21,349 nucleotides of DNA, from contig NWUY0300026053.1 in the NCBI GenBank assembly GCA_004151065.3, forward strand, positions 66,687-88,035, in the 5' to 3' direction. Source of the stretch: Larix sibirica (taxonomy: Eukaryota > Streptophyta > Pinopsida > Pinales > Pinaceae). The notes under the pieces are model-generated. The model was given only the letters and a program-made list of their open reading frames with translations. It was not told the origin of the DNA and made no database searches. This document shows positions 1 to 9,343 of the stretch, piece after piece (the first letter of the stretch is position 1; each line of letters begins with the position of its first letter). The position numbers and the translations under genes are program-made.

Positions 1-760
1 CCATGATCTGTTGTGATTTAGAATTTCACATATGATACTATCATTCCATTTGTTTATTGTTTTCCCATTTCTTGGGTACCAATTCAGTTTGTACCGAATC
101 ATTGGACCTACCACTTTGAGCAGCCTCCAGTTCGGGGAGCCTTTCTTCTTTGGAAGGGGCTTGTCCAAACAATGCTTTTTTCTACCTATGAAGTATTTTT
201 TATGAAAACAAATATTCCACCATTCCAACTTACTTGAGATCATTATCCATAATATTTTAGCGCTTAAGGCTCGGTTCATGATAGATAGATGGTTCTTTTA
301 TCCCCAACCCCCCATGTTTTTGGGTGCCAAAAACAATTCTAGTTGACAAGCTGGAACATTTTAGAGTTAGAATTCCCTCCCTGCCAGATAAATCACCATA
401 TTTCCATGGTGATCCATGACAACATTCCTTTTTTGTCCAAGAGAGCTAAGCATTTGTATATAGGTAGTGCCGAGAGAACTGACTTGATGCGGACAATGTG
501 CCTAGCTGAATTAAGCCAATTTTCACCCCATTTTTTGAAATTTCCTTTAATCTTCCTTATGACATCATTCCAAATTTCCATGCTAGGCGATGAGAGGGAA
601 ATAGGCATATGTAGGTAATTGAAGCTCTTCCAAGTGTTGGTGTAGGGAAATCTCAAAATTCTGGCAATGTCCTGGAGGACTGCTGTTTTGACATTCCACC
701 CATAAATTTTTCTTTTACCATCATTGGTAGCTCCACTTGATGTGTCCAGAAAGGAATCCA
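1..760 (-). pseudogene. LINE ORF2 C-terminal region after RT
   Basis: The minus strand continues ORF2 with ASTVISARFRSFLDSF (about 800-750), SSGATNDGKRKIYGW (about 735-690), WKSFNYLHMPISLSSPS (about 630-575) and LNSARHIVRIKSVLSALPIY (about 515-455). It is still recognisable to the left edge with LVNWN/PKNMGG-like residues (about 345-300), LPKKEGSP (about 155-135) and ending in NGKTIN/WNDSI-like residues near 60-35. This is the thumb and post-RT segment found in plant L1 elements before the zinc-binding reverse transcriptase domain (zf-RVT). It is split by stops and frameshifts and leaves the window before the Cys/His cluster, so that part cannot be judged. Confidence 0.75.
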
Positions 761-1456
761 AGAATGATCTAAATCTAGCGGAAATTACTGTTGACGCTCC
801 TCCTAGGAGGAGCCTGTCATTGACAAAGTGTTAGTGATTTAAAGCTTTGATTCCTTTGGTGATAAATATGCCCGGGACATTCCCATTTTTTCTTTATGTT
901 TCTAGCTTTCTGCTCAAGCCTCCTCCATAATAATATACAGGGAGGGGGACAATGGGTAGAATTTCCGTAGACCTCTATTGCTTTTGAAAAAAATTGTGGA
1001 CCTGTCGTTCACTAGCAGGGAAATCCATGGTCCACTGTCACAAACCTTGATGATGTTGATGAAATTGTCAAAACCAAATTTACTCATAAATTTAAAGAGA
1101 AAGGATAGTCTTACTCTATGTAAGGCGTTTTCCATATCGATTTTAATCAATATACCTCATTCCTTGTGCTCTTTACTAGAGTGGACCCCTATCATATTGT
1201 TTATAATTTTCCTGTTCTACATGAATCCACCCTGGTTCTTAGTAATTATTGATGGAAGGATCTTTTTCAATATGTTTACCATAATCTTGGTAAATATTTT
1301 ATAGGAGGAATTGCACAACGATATTGGATGGAATCTTGAAAAAGATGTTGGTTTTGCTTCTTTAGGAAAGAGAGAAAGAAATGAAGAGTTCATTTTGCCT
1401 CCTACCTTTTGCTTCTTTTGAATGTAGGTGCACATTCTTTTAAGGTCTTCCTTCAC
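761..1456 (-). pseudogene. LINE reverse transcriptase domain, active site destroyed
   Basis: Reverse transcriptase (RVT_1 type) would copy element RNA at the nicked target. Minus-strand blocks are SFSRFHPISLCNSSYKI and NILKKILPSIITKNQGGF (about 1370-1220), then KIDMENALHRVR (about 1145-1110, RT motif A with its first Asp present), LVNDRSTIFFKSNRGLRKF (about 1010-965) and PLSPSLYIIMEEA (motif B side, to 914). The FADD catalytic box expected between CQ and LLLGGAS is reduced to CQ-stop/NDR at about 812-826, where the frame also shifts, so the two metal-binding aspartates are gone. It was once an ordinary plant L1 RT and is certainly inactive now. Confidence 0.88.
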
Positions 1457-2333
1457 TATATCCTAGCAAGCTCTGTAGAAATGAACAATGAAGCTGTATG
1501 GTCTAGGGACTTTGTCTAATGCAAGTGACCATATTGCTACAATAATTTCATCCTCTTATATTCTTTGATTTAGTTATGAGTTTTCATCTTCTGTTATCAC
1601 AAAAGGGATGTTAGAGTCTAGAAGAGAGAAGTTTGAGTTTGTAATGCCAGGTATTTCTTCGGTGTACAAATGATGGAAATGATCTTTGACCGCTTCGTTT
1701 ATCTCTGCAAATCCCATAATAAGGGATCCATCCCTAGATTTGATTCCTTTGAATTTGTTTCTTTTCTCTCTGATTTTTTCCTAGCGATGGAAGAAATAAG
1801 TATTTTTGTCTCCTGCTTTGAGCCATAGGCTCCTAGAATTTAGCCTCCATTGCTCTTCTTCTCTCTCTGAGATTTATAGACCTAATATCCAATCTCTTTT
1901 TCTCTTTTTGAATTTGAGTGGTGATCTCTACAGTTTCCATTTCTAATTGTATAAATTCAAGGTGGGTTGTGGGCTTCTCTTTTTTTTTGACAGATTGATG
2001 TAAGAGTTTTTTTCCCAGTCCTTGAGTGCTAGTTTGGTCCATTTTAGATTTTGTTCCCAAACGAAGGAGGGGGAATCATCTAGGCAGATACAAGAGGAGG
2101 AGATGAGTTCAAGGGATCGAGGGTCTTGGAGCCATTGGGGGTTTGAAGCATAACTGGATTGGGCCAAGATCTGGTTGACCTTGGGAGATGAGATAAATAG
2201 GTTTGTCGTTTGAGATCATGGAGGGGATGATGTGGGAGATTAAGGTATGATTTCTGAAAAGAGCTAAATATGAAGGATAAAATGATCCATATGAGAAACT
2301 ATGTGTCTTGGGCCCAACCTGTGATTTGATTAA
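1457..2333 (-). pseudogene. LINE ORF2 connector between endonuclease and reverse transcriptase
   Basis: This is the continuation of ORF2 on the minus strand. After the endonuclease end it shows NPQWLQDPRSLELI and SPSFVWEQ (about 2150-2050), then a Lys/Glu-rich helical stretch with LALKDWEK, VEITTQIQKEKKRLDIR and NLRERRRAMEAKF (about 2040-1835). Closer to the RT come INEAVKDHFHHLY (about 1690), then LALDKVPRPY (about 1520), the decayed form of the APGPDG box that precedes LINE RT domains, then HFYRACWDIVKEDLKRM (about 1490-1440). The pieces lie in at least two frames. The order of motifs, not any single one, makes the call. No enzymatic activity is expected from this part. Confidence 0.75.
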
Positions 2334-2755
2334 GTGAAGCATCCATTTACAGGCTTGAGGTCTCTCAGATCCCACTTTGCAATGAGATCTTCCATATGTT
2401 CTCGGAAGGTGTCTCTTACTATACTCCCTCCTTGTTTCTCTTTGTTATTCAATATTATATTGAAGTTTCCATCCACAATGCTCTCCTTTGTCAAGATAAT
2501 GTTGTTGAGATTCTGCAGAGACTACCAAAAAATAGATTTTTGTTGATAATGCATGGGTAAATACATATTGAAAATGTTGAGATTGTTACTTGAACTTGAG
2601 TTGGTTAATGATGTTAGGTAGCCAATGCTGGGTTTGAATATGGATGTCAAGGGAAAGTATTTGGGGATCCCACATAGTGCAAATACCACCGGAATCTCCC
2701 CTTGAGCTGAATGCTTTGCATTCACATATTTTCTAGTTCTATTTGCTATTTTCAT
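2334..2755 (-). pseudogene. LINE endonuclease domain remnant (EEP family)
   Basis: Family role: nicking target DNA to prime reverse transcription. The minus strand shows SGGI followed by MWDP (about 2705-2675), a block ending in YLPMHYQQK (about 2545), VDGNFN (about 2465, where the family has a GDFN-type catalytic box) and EKQGGSIVRDTF (about 2430). The region continues past 2334 to SNDKPI (about 2200), where the family has SDH-x-P; the catalytic Asp-His pair there is altered to Asn-Asp. These blocks lie in different frames, joined only across stops and frameshifts. The N-terminal metal-binding part of the domain is not recognisable, so the element is truncated or too eroded beyond about 2755. 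Confidence 0.8.
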
Positions 2756-3121
2756 TATTTCTTCCTACTCTAATTTGGTCTCCTAGAGCAGGATGAGAGA
2801 TGGTTTCTATTTGCTTATCATATCTAAGCAAGTCTTTTTTTTACAACATAAATGGAGTCTCCTTTTTACAATAGAAATGAAGCTAAAGAGATATTACAAC
2901 AAAGAAAATATGAAAATTGATATTAGTCGAAATCTTTCTTCTGAAACAAAGATTATGACTATATAATTAAAACAAGAGAGGAGATATACAATTCTCCTTT
3001 AAATGATTCCTCTTGGTTACTTGTGTTGTTGAAATAATAATCTTTCTTAAATATTGGAGGGGTGTTTAAGTGTGGTAGTTCATGGGATAAGTTTCTTCTT
3101 GTGTATGAAATTGTTTAGGGA
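2756..3121. other. Unassigned AT-rich interval between LINE and duplicated block
   Basis: I see no open frame of note, no terminal repeats and no RNA gene here. It holds the unrecognisable 5' flank of the LINE and short T-rich runs. It ends exactly where the 1297-bp duplicated block starts, but that boundary is set by the contig join at 4419, not by any motif visible here. Confidence 0.5.
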
Positions 3122-3324
3122 AGTTATCTTGAAAGCAACTTTAAGGAACTCTAGCTTTAGTTGAATTTGTGCATGAAGTGCTATGGATTTTTGACATAAT
3201 CCACCATTTGTGTTCTATAATGCGATTTAGTAAACAAAAGATAAAACACCCTTAACTTGTTACTATAAAACAATTTAAATTTGAGGACTTATGATAAATG
3301 AATGGACATATTTGTGGGATGGTG

Positions 3325-3801
3325 TTGCGAATTCAGTCTAGAGTCAGTAGGATTAATGATAAATGTTTGGACTTATATCAGATGCTTGCAAATGTTTGAG
3401 AGGATCCTTTTCTTTGGTGTTTCCCAGTAGTTGAAGAATTGCAAACTCGAGAGTCCATAAGTTATATCATTGACACAAGATCTGGACCTATAATATTTCT
3501 TCTATATGGATTATTTATTTGAGCAGTATAGCTTAATGCATCTCTTCAATTTGTAACAACAGTACAATTGTTTCCTGAGCACTTTGATAGTTATGTTAGC
3601 TATTATAAAATCATTGTTGTTTTGATAACTAGTTGGTTTGGAACATACAGGTGGTTTCATATAGTTGGTTGATTATCATTTGAGGAGTTTTAGTGTGGTT
3701 GAATCTCTGTTTGTGTGATTAAAACACCGACACTAGATTGTTAATAGAATGTTGTGATGTATTGAAAAATACCTTTTTCCTGTAGTACAAGTCCAGAAGA
3801 G
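3325..3801 (+). repeat. Leader/LTR-like segment, copy A
   Basis: This 477-bp non-coding segment occurs three times in direct orientation: here, at 4623-5099 (inside the long duplication) and at 17262-17739 (about 91% identical by eye). It starts at TTGCGAATTCAGTC and ends at CCAGAAGAG, just before the open gag frame. It contains no primer-binding site that I recognise. Its end resembles a 3' splice site (a pyrimidine run then TGTAG at about 3772-3785). It is either part of the gypsy LTR or part of the 5' leader, and I cannot decide which from the sequence. Confidence 0.7.
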
Positions 3802-4418
3802 AGACACACAACCGTCACGAGGAGGTACATACCAATGAGGAAGAGGTAACTTTTGGTTTTCCCATCACTGATCCTCTTGTGAATGTGCATATGATGAACA
3901 TTCCTCCTACTGGACTCCCTCATTTCTATGGCCGGGTAAGTGATGATATTGATTCCTTTTTGTTTGAGTTTGATATTTTGTTTAGAAGCTATGATTACTC
4001 TAATAATGCACATAAATTGAAATTGTTTCCCGCCACTCTCAAGGATTCATTGTTATGATGGTTCATGGGATTGGGAGATGACACAATAAAAACTTGGGAT
4101 GGGATGAGAAGGGAATTCCTTCAAAAGTACCAAGAGTATTGCAAGGCAAGGGGGTTGAGAGAGGAAATCTGTTTGATGACATAGGGTGAAGATGAAATTT
4201 TGGAGGATTGCCTTAAACTATTTAGATATAACCTCCAATGTTTTAAACAACATAAATTGGATGCAGAAACCATAAAAATTATTTTCTTAAGGGGCATTTC
4301 AGATGAATCCATGAATGTGCTCAACCTAATGGGGGATGGAGATGTTTCTCGACTACCTCTTGAGAAAATTGGTGAGTTATGCATGAAGTATTCAATGGTA
4401 CAAGCTCGAACATGTAAA
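3802..4418 (+). pseudogene. gag: Ty3/gypsy gag, 5' part, copy 1 (probable assembly duplicate)
   Basis: Gag would form the capsid of the virus-like particle. One plus frame reads EEEVTFGFPITDP, MMNIPPTGLPHFYGR, VSDDIDSFLFEFDILF, HKLKLFPATLKDS, WFMGLGDDTIKTW and REFLQKYQEYCKARGL, the Retrotrans_gag pattern of plant gypsy elements. It is interrupted by TGA at 4056-4058 (an Arg CGA codon in an intact gene would fit) and TAG at 4182-4184 (Gln CAG expected before GEDE). It stops at the contig join. No ATG opens the frame upstream; the first in-frame ones are the MM pair near 3894. Both stops also occur in the copy at 5100-6478, so they predate the divergence of the two. Confidence 0.85.
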
Positions 4419-4419
4419 N
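4419..4419. other. Single-n contig join inside a duplicated block
   Basis: One ambiguous base sits exactly at the border of two near-identical 1297-bp copies. A single n used as a minimal spacer between contigs predicted to overlap but not merged would give this picture. I infer the join; I cannot see the reads. Confidence 0.8.
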
Positions 4420-5716
4420 AGTTATCTTGAAAGCAACTTTAAGGAACTCTAGCTTTAGTTGAATTTGTGCATGAAGTGCTATGGATTTTTGACATAATCC
4501 ACCATTTGTGTTCTATAATGCGATTTAGTAAACAAAAGATAAAACACCCTTAACTTGTTACTATAAAACAATTTAAATTTGAGGACTTATGATAAATGAA
4601 TGGACATATTTGTGGGATGGTGTTGCGAATTCAATCTAGAGTCAGTAGCATTAATGATAAATGTTTGGACTTATATCAGATGCTTGCAAATGTTTGAGAG
4701 GATCCTTTTCTTTGGTGTTTCCCAGTAGTTGAAGAATTGCAAACTCGAGAGTCCATAAGTTATATCATCGACACAGGACCTGGACCTATAATCTTTCTTC
4801 TATATGGATTATTTATTTGAGCAGTATAGCTTAATGCATCTCTTCAATTTGTAACAACAGTACAATTGTTTCCTGAGCACTTTGATAGTTATGTTAGCTA
4901 TTATAAAATCATTGTTGTTTTGATAACTAGTTGGTTTGGAACATACAGGTGGTTTCATATAGTTGGTTGATTATCATTTGAGGAGTTTTAGTGTGGTTGA
5001 ATCTCTGTTTGTGTGATTAAAACACCGACACTAGATTGTTAATAGAATGTTGTGATGTATTGAAAAATACCTTTTTCCTGTAGTACAAGTCCAGAAGAGA
5101 GACACACAACCGTCACGAGGAGGTACATACCAATGAGGAAGAGGTAACTTTTGGTTTTCCCATCACTGATCCTCTTGTGAATGTGCATATGATGAACATT
5201 CCTCCTACTGGACTCCCTCATTGCTATGGCCGGGTAAGTGATGATATTGATTCCTTTTTGTTTGAGTTTGATATTTTGTTTAGAAGCTATGATTACTCTA
5301 ATAATGCACATAAATTGAAATTGTTTCCCGCCACTCTGAAGGATTCATTGTTATGATGGTTCATGGGATTGGGAGATGACACAATAAAAACTTGGGATGG
5401 GATGAGAAGGGAATTCCTTCAAAAGTACCAAGAGTATTGCAAGGCAAGGGGGTTGAGAGAGGAAATCTATTTGATGACATAGGATGAAGATGAAATTTTG
5501 GAGGATTACCTTAAACTATTTAGATATAACCTCCAACGTTTTAAACAACATAAATTGGATGCAGAAACCATAAAAATTATTTTCTTAAGGGGCATTTCAG
5601 ATGAATCCATGAATGTGCTCAACCTAATGGAGGATGGAGATGTTTCTTGACTACCTCTTGAGAAAATTGGTGAGTTATGCATGAAGTATTCAATGGTACA
5701 AGCTCGAACATGTAAA
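4420..5716 (+). repeat. Long direct repeat, copy 2 (right of the n at 4419)
   Basis: Second copy of the 1297-bp block. Past 5716 it continues directly into the rest of gag, so this copy is the one contiguous with the gypsy element. It differs from copy 1 mainly by transitions. One of them changes CGA (4350-4352) to TGA (5648-5650), putting a stop in this copy that copy 1 lacks. Confidence 0.95.
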
Positions 5717-6640
5717 CGACCTCAAAATCTTAAGAGCACATCAGGTGGGGTCACTAGAATAGAATTGGGTGATATTTTAGAAATTTTTAAGACTGACATT
5801 CTTGGCACTCTCAACACACAATTAGATGCATTTCAAGCTAGGAAAAGACATGATGAGGAGAATGAAACCTTAGCTATTTTTTTTTCTAAGTTTCGTGAAA
5901 AGCATCCATTAAAAGAATGTCCTCTGAATAGAATTTTTATGTGTGGTGTTTGTGTAGAGGATCATTCCACGGATCGGTTCCCTTCTATACCTGGATTGAA
6001 ATTAGTGTGTCAAGGAGAAGAGGAGGCCACAAAGAAATTATGCACTTTAGAAGCTAAAAATACGTGGCATCCTCGTCCAACGGGTATGCCTTGTCACCCT
6101 CTTATTTCAAATTCTGCACATTTTCCAGGACAACATTATAATTGGAATCAAACATTGCCTTGGAAGAAATGGCCCCAACAACCAGTTCAGACCCATCCTT
6201 TGAAACAAGGATGGAGAGGATATGGCTTTGGGATTGTGCCTCCATACCCTTACCCTATGCAAAACCAACATCCTATGCAGCCTCAACATTTTTCACCTTT
6301 CCCTCATCCACCTCAACCTTATTTACAAATTCCTATTCAATATCAACCACTAGCTATGTAGCCTCAACAACTTCAGTTTCCTGCCCCGCATCCCCCTAGG
6401 AAAAACCAACTTCCTATCCAACCCATTGCTAACCCAAACAATAAAGAAACTCACTCTGTTCTTCAAGTTGATATGTAGCCCTTCCCCACATATACAGTCA
6501 CTCCCGTGGGATTGCAATATATCCATATATGCTTTGAGAAGGTGCTTCAAAATTCAAACCCCATCATTGTTGAGAAGGAAGAAGAGGATTCAATTTCTGA
6601 TCTAGTCATTGATGATGAAACCCTGCTGTAGCTAATCAAG
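5100..6640 (+). pseudogene. gag: Ty3/gypsy gag pseudogene (contiguous copy)
   Basis: Capsid/nucleocapsid polyprotein of the gypsy element. The Retrotrans_gag region spans about 5190-5700 with the same blocks as copy 1. It is followed by an open stretch to 6361 with a zinc knuckle at 5942-5980 reading CGVCVEDHSTDRF: the CX2CX3HX4C pattern with its last Cys changed to Phe. The C-terminus (about 6100-6480) is rich in Pro, Gln and Tyr (PYPYPMQNQHPMQPQ), then an acidic stretch EKEEEDSISDLVIDD. Premature stops are TGA 5354-5356, TAG 5480-5482, TGA 5648-5650, TAG 6359-6361, 6476-6478 and 6629-6631. Most fit CAG or CGA codons hit by C-to-T change. After about 6630 the meaningful frame shifts into the protease part. 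The reading is lineage-typical but certainly non-functional. Confidence 0.9.
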
Positions 6641-7230
6641 CAGTTTCCCATCCAGAGCAACTGTCTTCTTCAAAAGAACCACCCTATCCAGAGAGATTAC
6701 AATTGCGTAAACCTATGGTTAATCCCGAGTATGACTTGCTCATTGAACTTAAGAATTTCTGTATTAAAATTCCCTTCAAGCCTTAAAATACATACCCATC
6801 TATTCCAAAACGGTAAAGGAATTATGTGTAAAACAGCTAGAGAGGAAAATAAATGACCCACCCACCATTTACTTTGTTGGAGAAACTACTGATCTTATAA
6901 GTGGAATGAATCTCATGGAAAAGTACATAGATCCTGGGAATCCCGTTGTCTCTATGCAAATCAATGGGGTCTGTCTCCCTAACACCTTGATTTGTATTGG
7001 ATCAACAATCAAAATTATGACCATAGGGACTATGAAACATTTAAATTTGAAAAATATATGTCCAACTCCTACAGTCCTTGAACTTGTTGACCAATCCCTA
7101 CATCCCTTGAACTTGTTGACCACTCCAAGATTAAACCATAAGGGATTCTAGAAGATGTGATAGTAGCCTTGGAATCTTGGACATATCCAGTATATTTTAT
7201 GGTGTTGCATCCTAAGAGTTCCTCAGGAGG

Positions 7231-7489
7231 CCATCCTGTCATATTTTGGAGGCCTTGGTTGGCTACTGCCAATGCATTTATAGGATGTAGGGATGGAGAC
7301 ACAATCATCTCTTAAGGGGACACAATCAAACAAATAACATTGTTCCCACCAGTAAGACCNCCATCCTGTCATATTTTGGAGGCCTTGGATTGCTACTGCC
7401 AATGCATTTATAGGATGCAGATATGGTAACTTGATCATCTCTCAAGGGGATGCATTAAAACAAATAACATTGTTCCCACTAGTAAGACC
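7231..7489 (+). repeat. 129-bp direct repeat flanking the single n at 7360
   Basis: Bases 7231-7359 and 7361-7489 match with a constant 130-bp offset and about 16 substitutions (about 88% identity by eye), encoding the protease distal block twice. As at 4419, copy 1 ends just before an n and copy 2 starts just after it. The divergence is too high for alleles of one insertion, so the join may link two different copies of the same gypsy family. Confidence 0.9.
7360..7360. other. Single-n contig join inside protease region
   Basis: A single ambiguous base lies at the exact border of the 129-bp repeat. I infer an unmerged contig overlap. Confidence 0.75.
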
Positions 7490-7740
7490 CCTTGCAGAAA
7501 TAGAATATATTCCATGGATAGATAACTCAACTAGCGATGAAGAGGTGATTCAACCCATTTACACGATTGATCAGGTAATAAAATTCTAGGAAAGGACAGA
7601 AGAAAACCAGGTTCGTACTTTTCTATGTGGTTCTGATTTTTCCCAATCGACTGATTTATTTTCATTTCCTTTAGACCAAATTGTGGAAGCTAATATTTAG
7701 GAAAAAACTGATTTGATGACTTTGTATTCATTTTTCAGTA

Positions 7741-8830
7741 TTACAATGTCCTCCATGCAGGAGGAAAATTGTCATAGTATTCCGGTGGAAATTCAAATAG
7801 GTAGGTTTCTTCATATTGGTAGTCCTCTTTTTGCTCATCAACAAGAAAAAATGATTCAAACCTTATGTAGACATTCTAGAGATTTTTCCTAGGATTATCA
7901 CGATATGAAGGGAATTGAACCTAAAATGTGTTCACATCATATTTATATACAAAACAATTCCTGACCTGTTAGGAAACCTTAGCGAAGAATGAACCCAGCC
8001 CTCAAGGAGGTGGTTAAAGAATAATTGCAAAAACAATTAAACGCCAATTTTATCTATCCTATATCTGATAGTAAGTGGGTTTCACCTTTAGTTTTAGTCC
8101 CCAAAAAGAATGGAAAATGGAGTATATGCATAGATTATCAAGAATTGAACAATGCCACCATGAAAGACTATTTTCCCCTACCCTTCATAGATTATCAAGA
8201 ATTGAACAAGGTCATCATGAAAGACTATTTTCCCTTACCTTGGTTTGGAAAAAGTATTTCTCATTCTTGGATGGGTTTAGCGGGTATAATCAGATCTAGA
8301 TAACATCGAAGGATCAGGATAAAACCACATTCACTTGTCCATGGGGAACCTTTTCCTATTGTGTTCTCCCCTTTGGTTTGTGTAACGCTCCCGCTACCTT
8401 TCAAAGGGTAGTCCTAGGAATCTTTTCAGATCTCATCCATGACTATGTAGAGGTGTACATGGACTATTTTTCTACCTATGGCGATACATTTGAGGAAGCC
8501 TTGGAGAATCTCGAAAAAGTGTTGATTAGATGCCAGGAAGAAAACCTTCCTTTGAGTAATTAGAAGTGAAAAATGTTATTAACCAAGGGATTAGTTTTAG
8601 GACATGTGATCTTTGCTGCAGGGTTTGAGGTAGACCTTGCTAAAATAGAAGTCCTTTTAAAACTACCAGTCACCAAAAATAAAAAAGAGGTGAGGAGTTT
8701 TCTTGGCCATGCTGGGTACTACAGGAAATTTATTGAGAAATTCACTCAAAATGCTGCCCCTCTTTTTAAACTGATGTCTAAAGATGTTAGCTTTCTTTGG
8801 GATGATAGTTGTTAGTGTGCTTTTGAGACT
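7741..8830 (+). pseudogene. Ty3/gypsy reverse transcriptase, YMDD mutated and internal 57-bp duplication
   Basis: RT would copy the element RNA into DNA. Blocks in order: HDMKGIEPKMCSHHIYI (about 7900-7950), RRMNPALKEVVKE (about 7983-8023), NFIYPISDSKWVSPLVLV (about 8046-8100), PKKNGKWSICIDYQELN (8101-8150), SFLDGFSGYNQI (about 8264-8299), DQDKTTFTCPWGTFSY and LPFGLCNAPATFQR (about 8316-8408), FSDLIHDYVEVYMDY (8425-8467), then EALENLEKVLIRCQE and the connection domain VRSFLGHAGYYRKFIEKFT. NPALKEVVKE plus YPISDS.WVSP is typical of Athila/Tat elements. The YMDD box reads YMDY (8456-8467), losing a catalytic Asp. A 57-bp in-frame tandem duplication (8131-8244) disturbs the domain after motif 2, and a frameshift follows it. 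Stops occur at 8298, 8561-8569 and 8813. Dead enzyme. Confidence 0.93.
8131..8244 (+). repeat. 57-bp tandem duplication inside RT
   Basis: Units 8131-8187 and 8188-8244 each encode IDYQELN...MKDYFPLP with few differences. The offset of 57 bp keeps the frame. The second unit replaces the residues that normally follow LPFID in gypsy RTs, and KKYFSFLDGFSGYNQI resumes afterwards in another frame. Confidence 0.92.
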
Positions 8831-9343
8831 TTGAAAAAGAATATTTCTACCACTCCCATACTTAGAGGGCCTAACTGGTCCTTCCCATTTCACTTATCTA
8901 TGGATGCCTCAGACATTGCTCTAGGGGATGTCCTTGGACAGAAAGAAAATCAGATTCATTATGCCATTTATTTTATTAGTAAAAATCTTTCACCCATCGA
9001 TTTAAACTATATTGTTACAAAAAAATAATTCTTGGCAGTAGTGCACGCACTTAACAAATTCATGCATTACATTACGGGATACGAATTATATATTCATACT
9101 AATCACCCTGCTATAAGGTATTTGATGAATAAACGAGTCACAAGTGGTAGAATCACGCGGTGGCTTCTACTGCTACAAGAATTCAATATTAAAATCATGA
9201 ACAAACCAGCCACAGGGAAGATTCATTCACATTTGTCATCAAGAGAAAAGAAAAATATTGTTAGAGAAAGTGATGGGTATTCATGGATTGGTGGCGATCT
9301 ATTCCGTACAGGGCCATATCTCATCATCATGATATGTGTATGA
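8831..9343 (+). pseudogene. Ty3/gypsy RNase H domain, two catalytic residues lost
   Basis: RNase H would remove template RNA during cDNA synthesis. The frame shows TTPILRGPNWSFPFHLSMDASDIALGDVLGQKE (described in two pieces: ILRGPNWSFPFHLS, then MDASDIALGDVLG at about 8900-8938), AIYFISKNLSPIDLNY, then VTKK-stop-FLAVVHALNKF (stop TAA 9026-9028) and YITGYELYIHTNHPAIRYLM (about 9074-9130), ending with RITRWLLLLQEFNI. The first Asp (MDAS) is kept. The Glu of the expected TEKE box is Lys, and the Asp of the expected TDH box is Asn. The tether after it (about 9200-9343) is poorly preserved and shifts frame before the integrase. Confidence 0.9.

Larger units (their letters stand above)
1..2755 (-). 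mobile_element. Degenerate L1-type LINE (non-LTR retrotransposon), 3' part cut by window edge
   Basis: Read on the minus strand, the interval carries in order an apurinic-type endonuclease, a connector, a reverse transcriptase and a post-RT region, which is the layout of ORF2 of plant L1-like LINEs. Recognisable pieces include an SGGI...MWDP-like endonuclease box near 2680-2705, VDGNFN near 2465, KIDMENALHRVR near 1130, the RT entry block PISLCNSSYKI near 1330 and LVNWN/MGG-like residues near 310-345. At least several frameshifts and stops separate them. About 2.75 kb is present; intact plant LINEs are usually about 5-7 kb, so ORF1, the endonuclease start and (off the left edge) the 3' UTR and poly(A) tail are not seen. 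Family assignment comes from motif order and is firm; subfamily is not. Confidence 0.9.
3122..4418 (+). repeat. Long direct repeat, copy 1 (left of the n at 4419)
   Basis: This 1297-bp block recurs at 4420-5716 with a constant offset of 1298 bp and no indel seen, and about 15 substitutions by eye (about 99% identity). It ends at the base before the single n, and copy 2 begins at the base after it. The content is the leader/LTR-like segment (3325-3801) and the 5' half of a gypsy gag. The geometry is that of two overlapping contig ends placed one after the other, so a false duplication is the likeliest explanation. Confidence 0.95.
6641..7740 (+). pseudogene. Ty3/gypsy aspartic protease region, catalytic Asp lost, crossed by a contig join
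   Basis: The protease would cut the Gag-Pol polyprotein. The plus frame shows NPEYDLLIELKNF and IPIYSKTVKELC (about 6725-6830), DPPTIYFVGE (about 6853-6885), MEKYIDPGNPVVSMQINGV (about 6915-6970), then LPNTLICIGSTIKIMT (6978-7022). Plant gypsy proteases have LIDLGA or similar here; TGT (Cys) at 6993-6995 replaces the catalytic Asp. PTPTVLELVDQS follows, then a 29-bp local duplication (about 7076-7134) and the distal block HPVIFWRPW...ANAFIGCR, the counterpart of the family's ILGRPWL flap. That block appears twice, at 7231-7359 and 7361-7489, on either side of the n at 7360. Downstream, RT-linker residues are broken by several TAG codons. Inactive. Confidence 0.85.

Noticed and set aside
393-618. 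Plus-strand open frame at 343-618
   Set aside because: Antisense shadow of the LINE post-RT region, whose minus-strand reading matches known L1 motifs.
3741-4013. Minus-strand 90-residue frames at 3741-4013 and 5039-5311
   Set aside because: They are antisense to gag, identical because of the duplicated block, and show no known domain.
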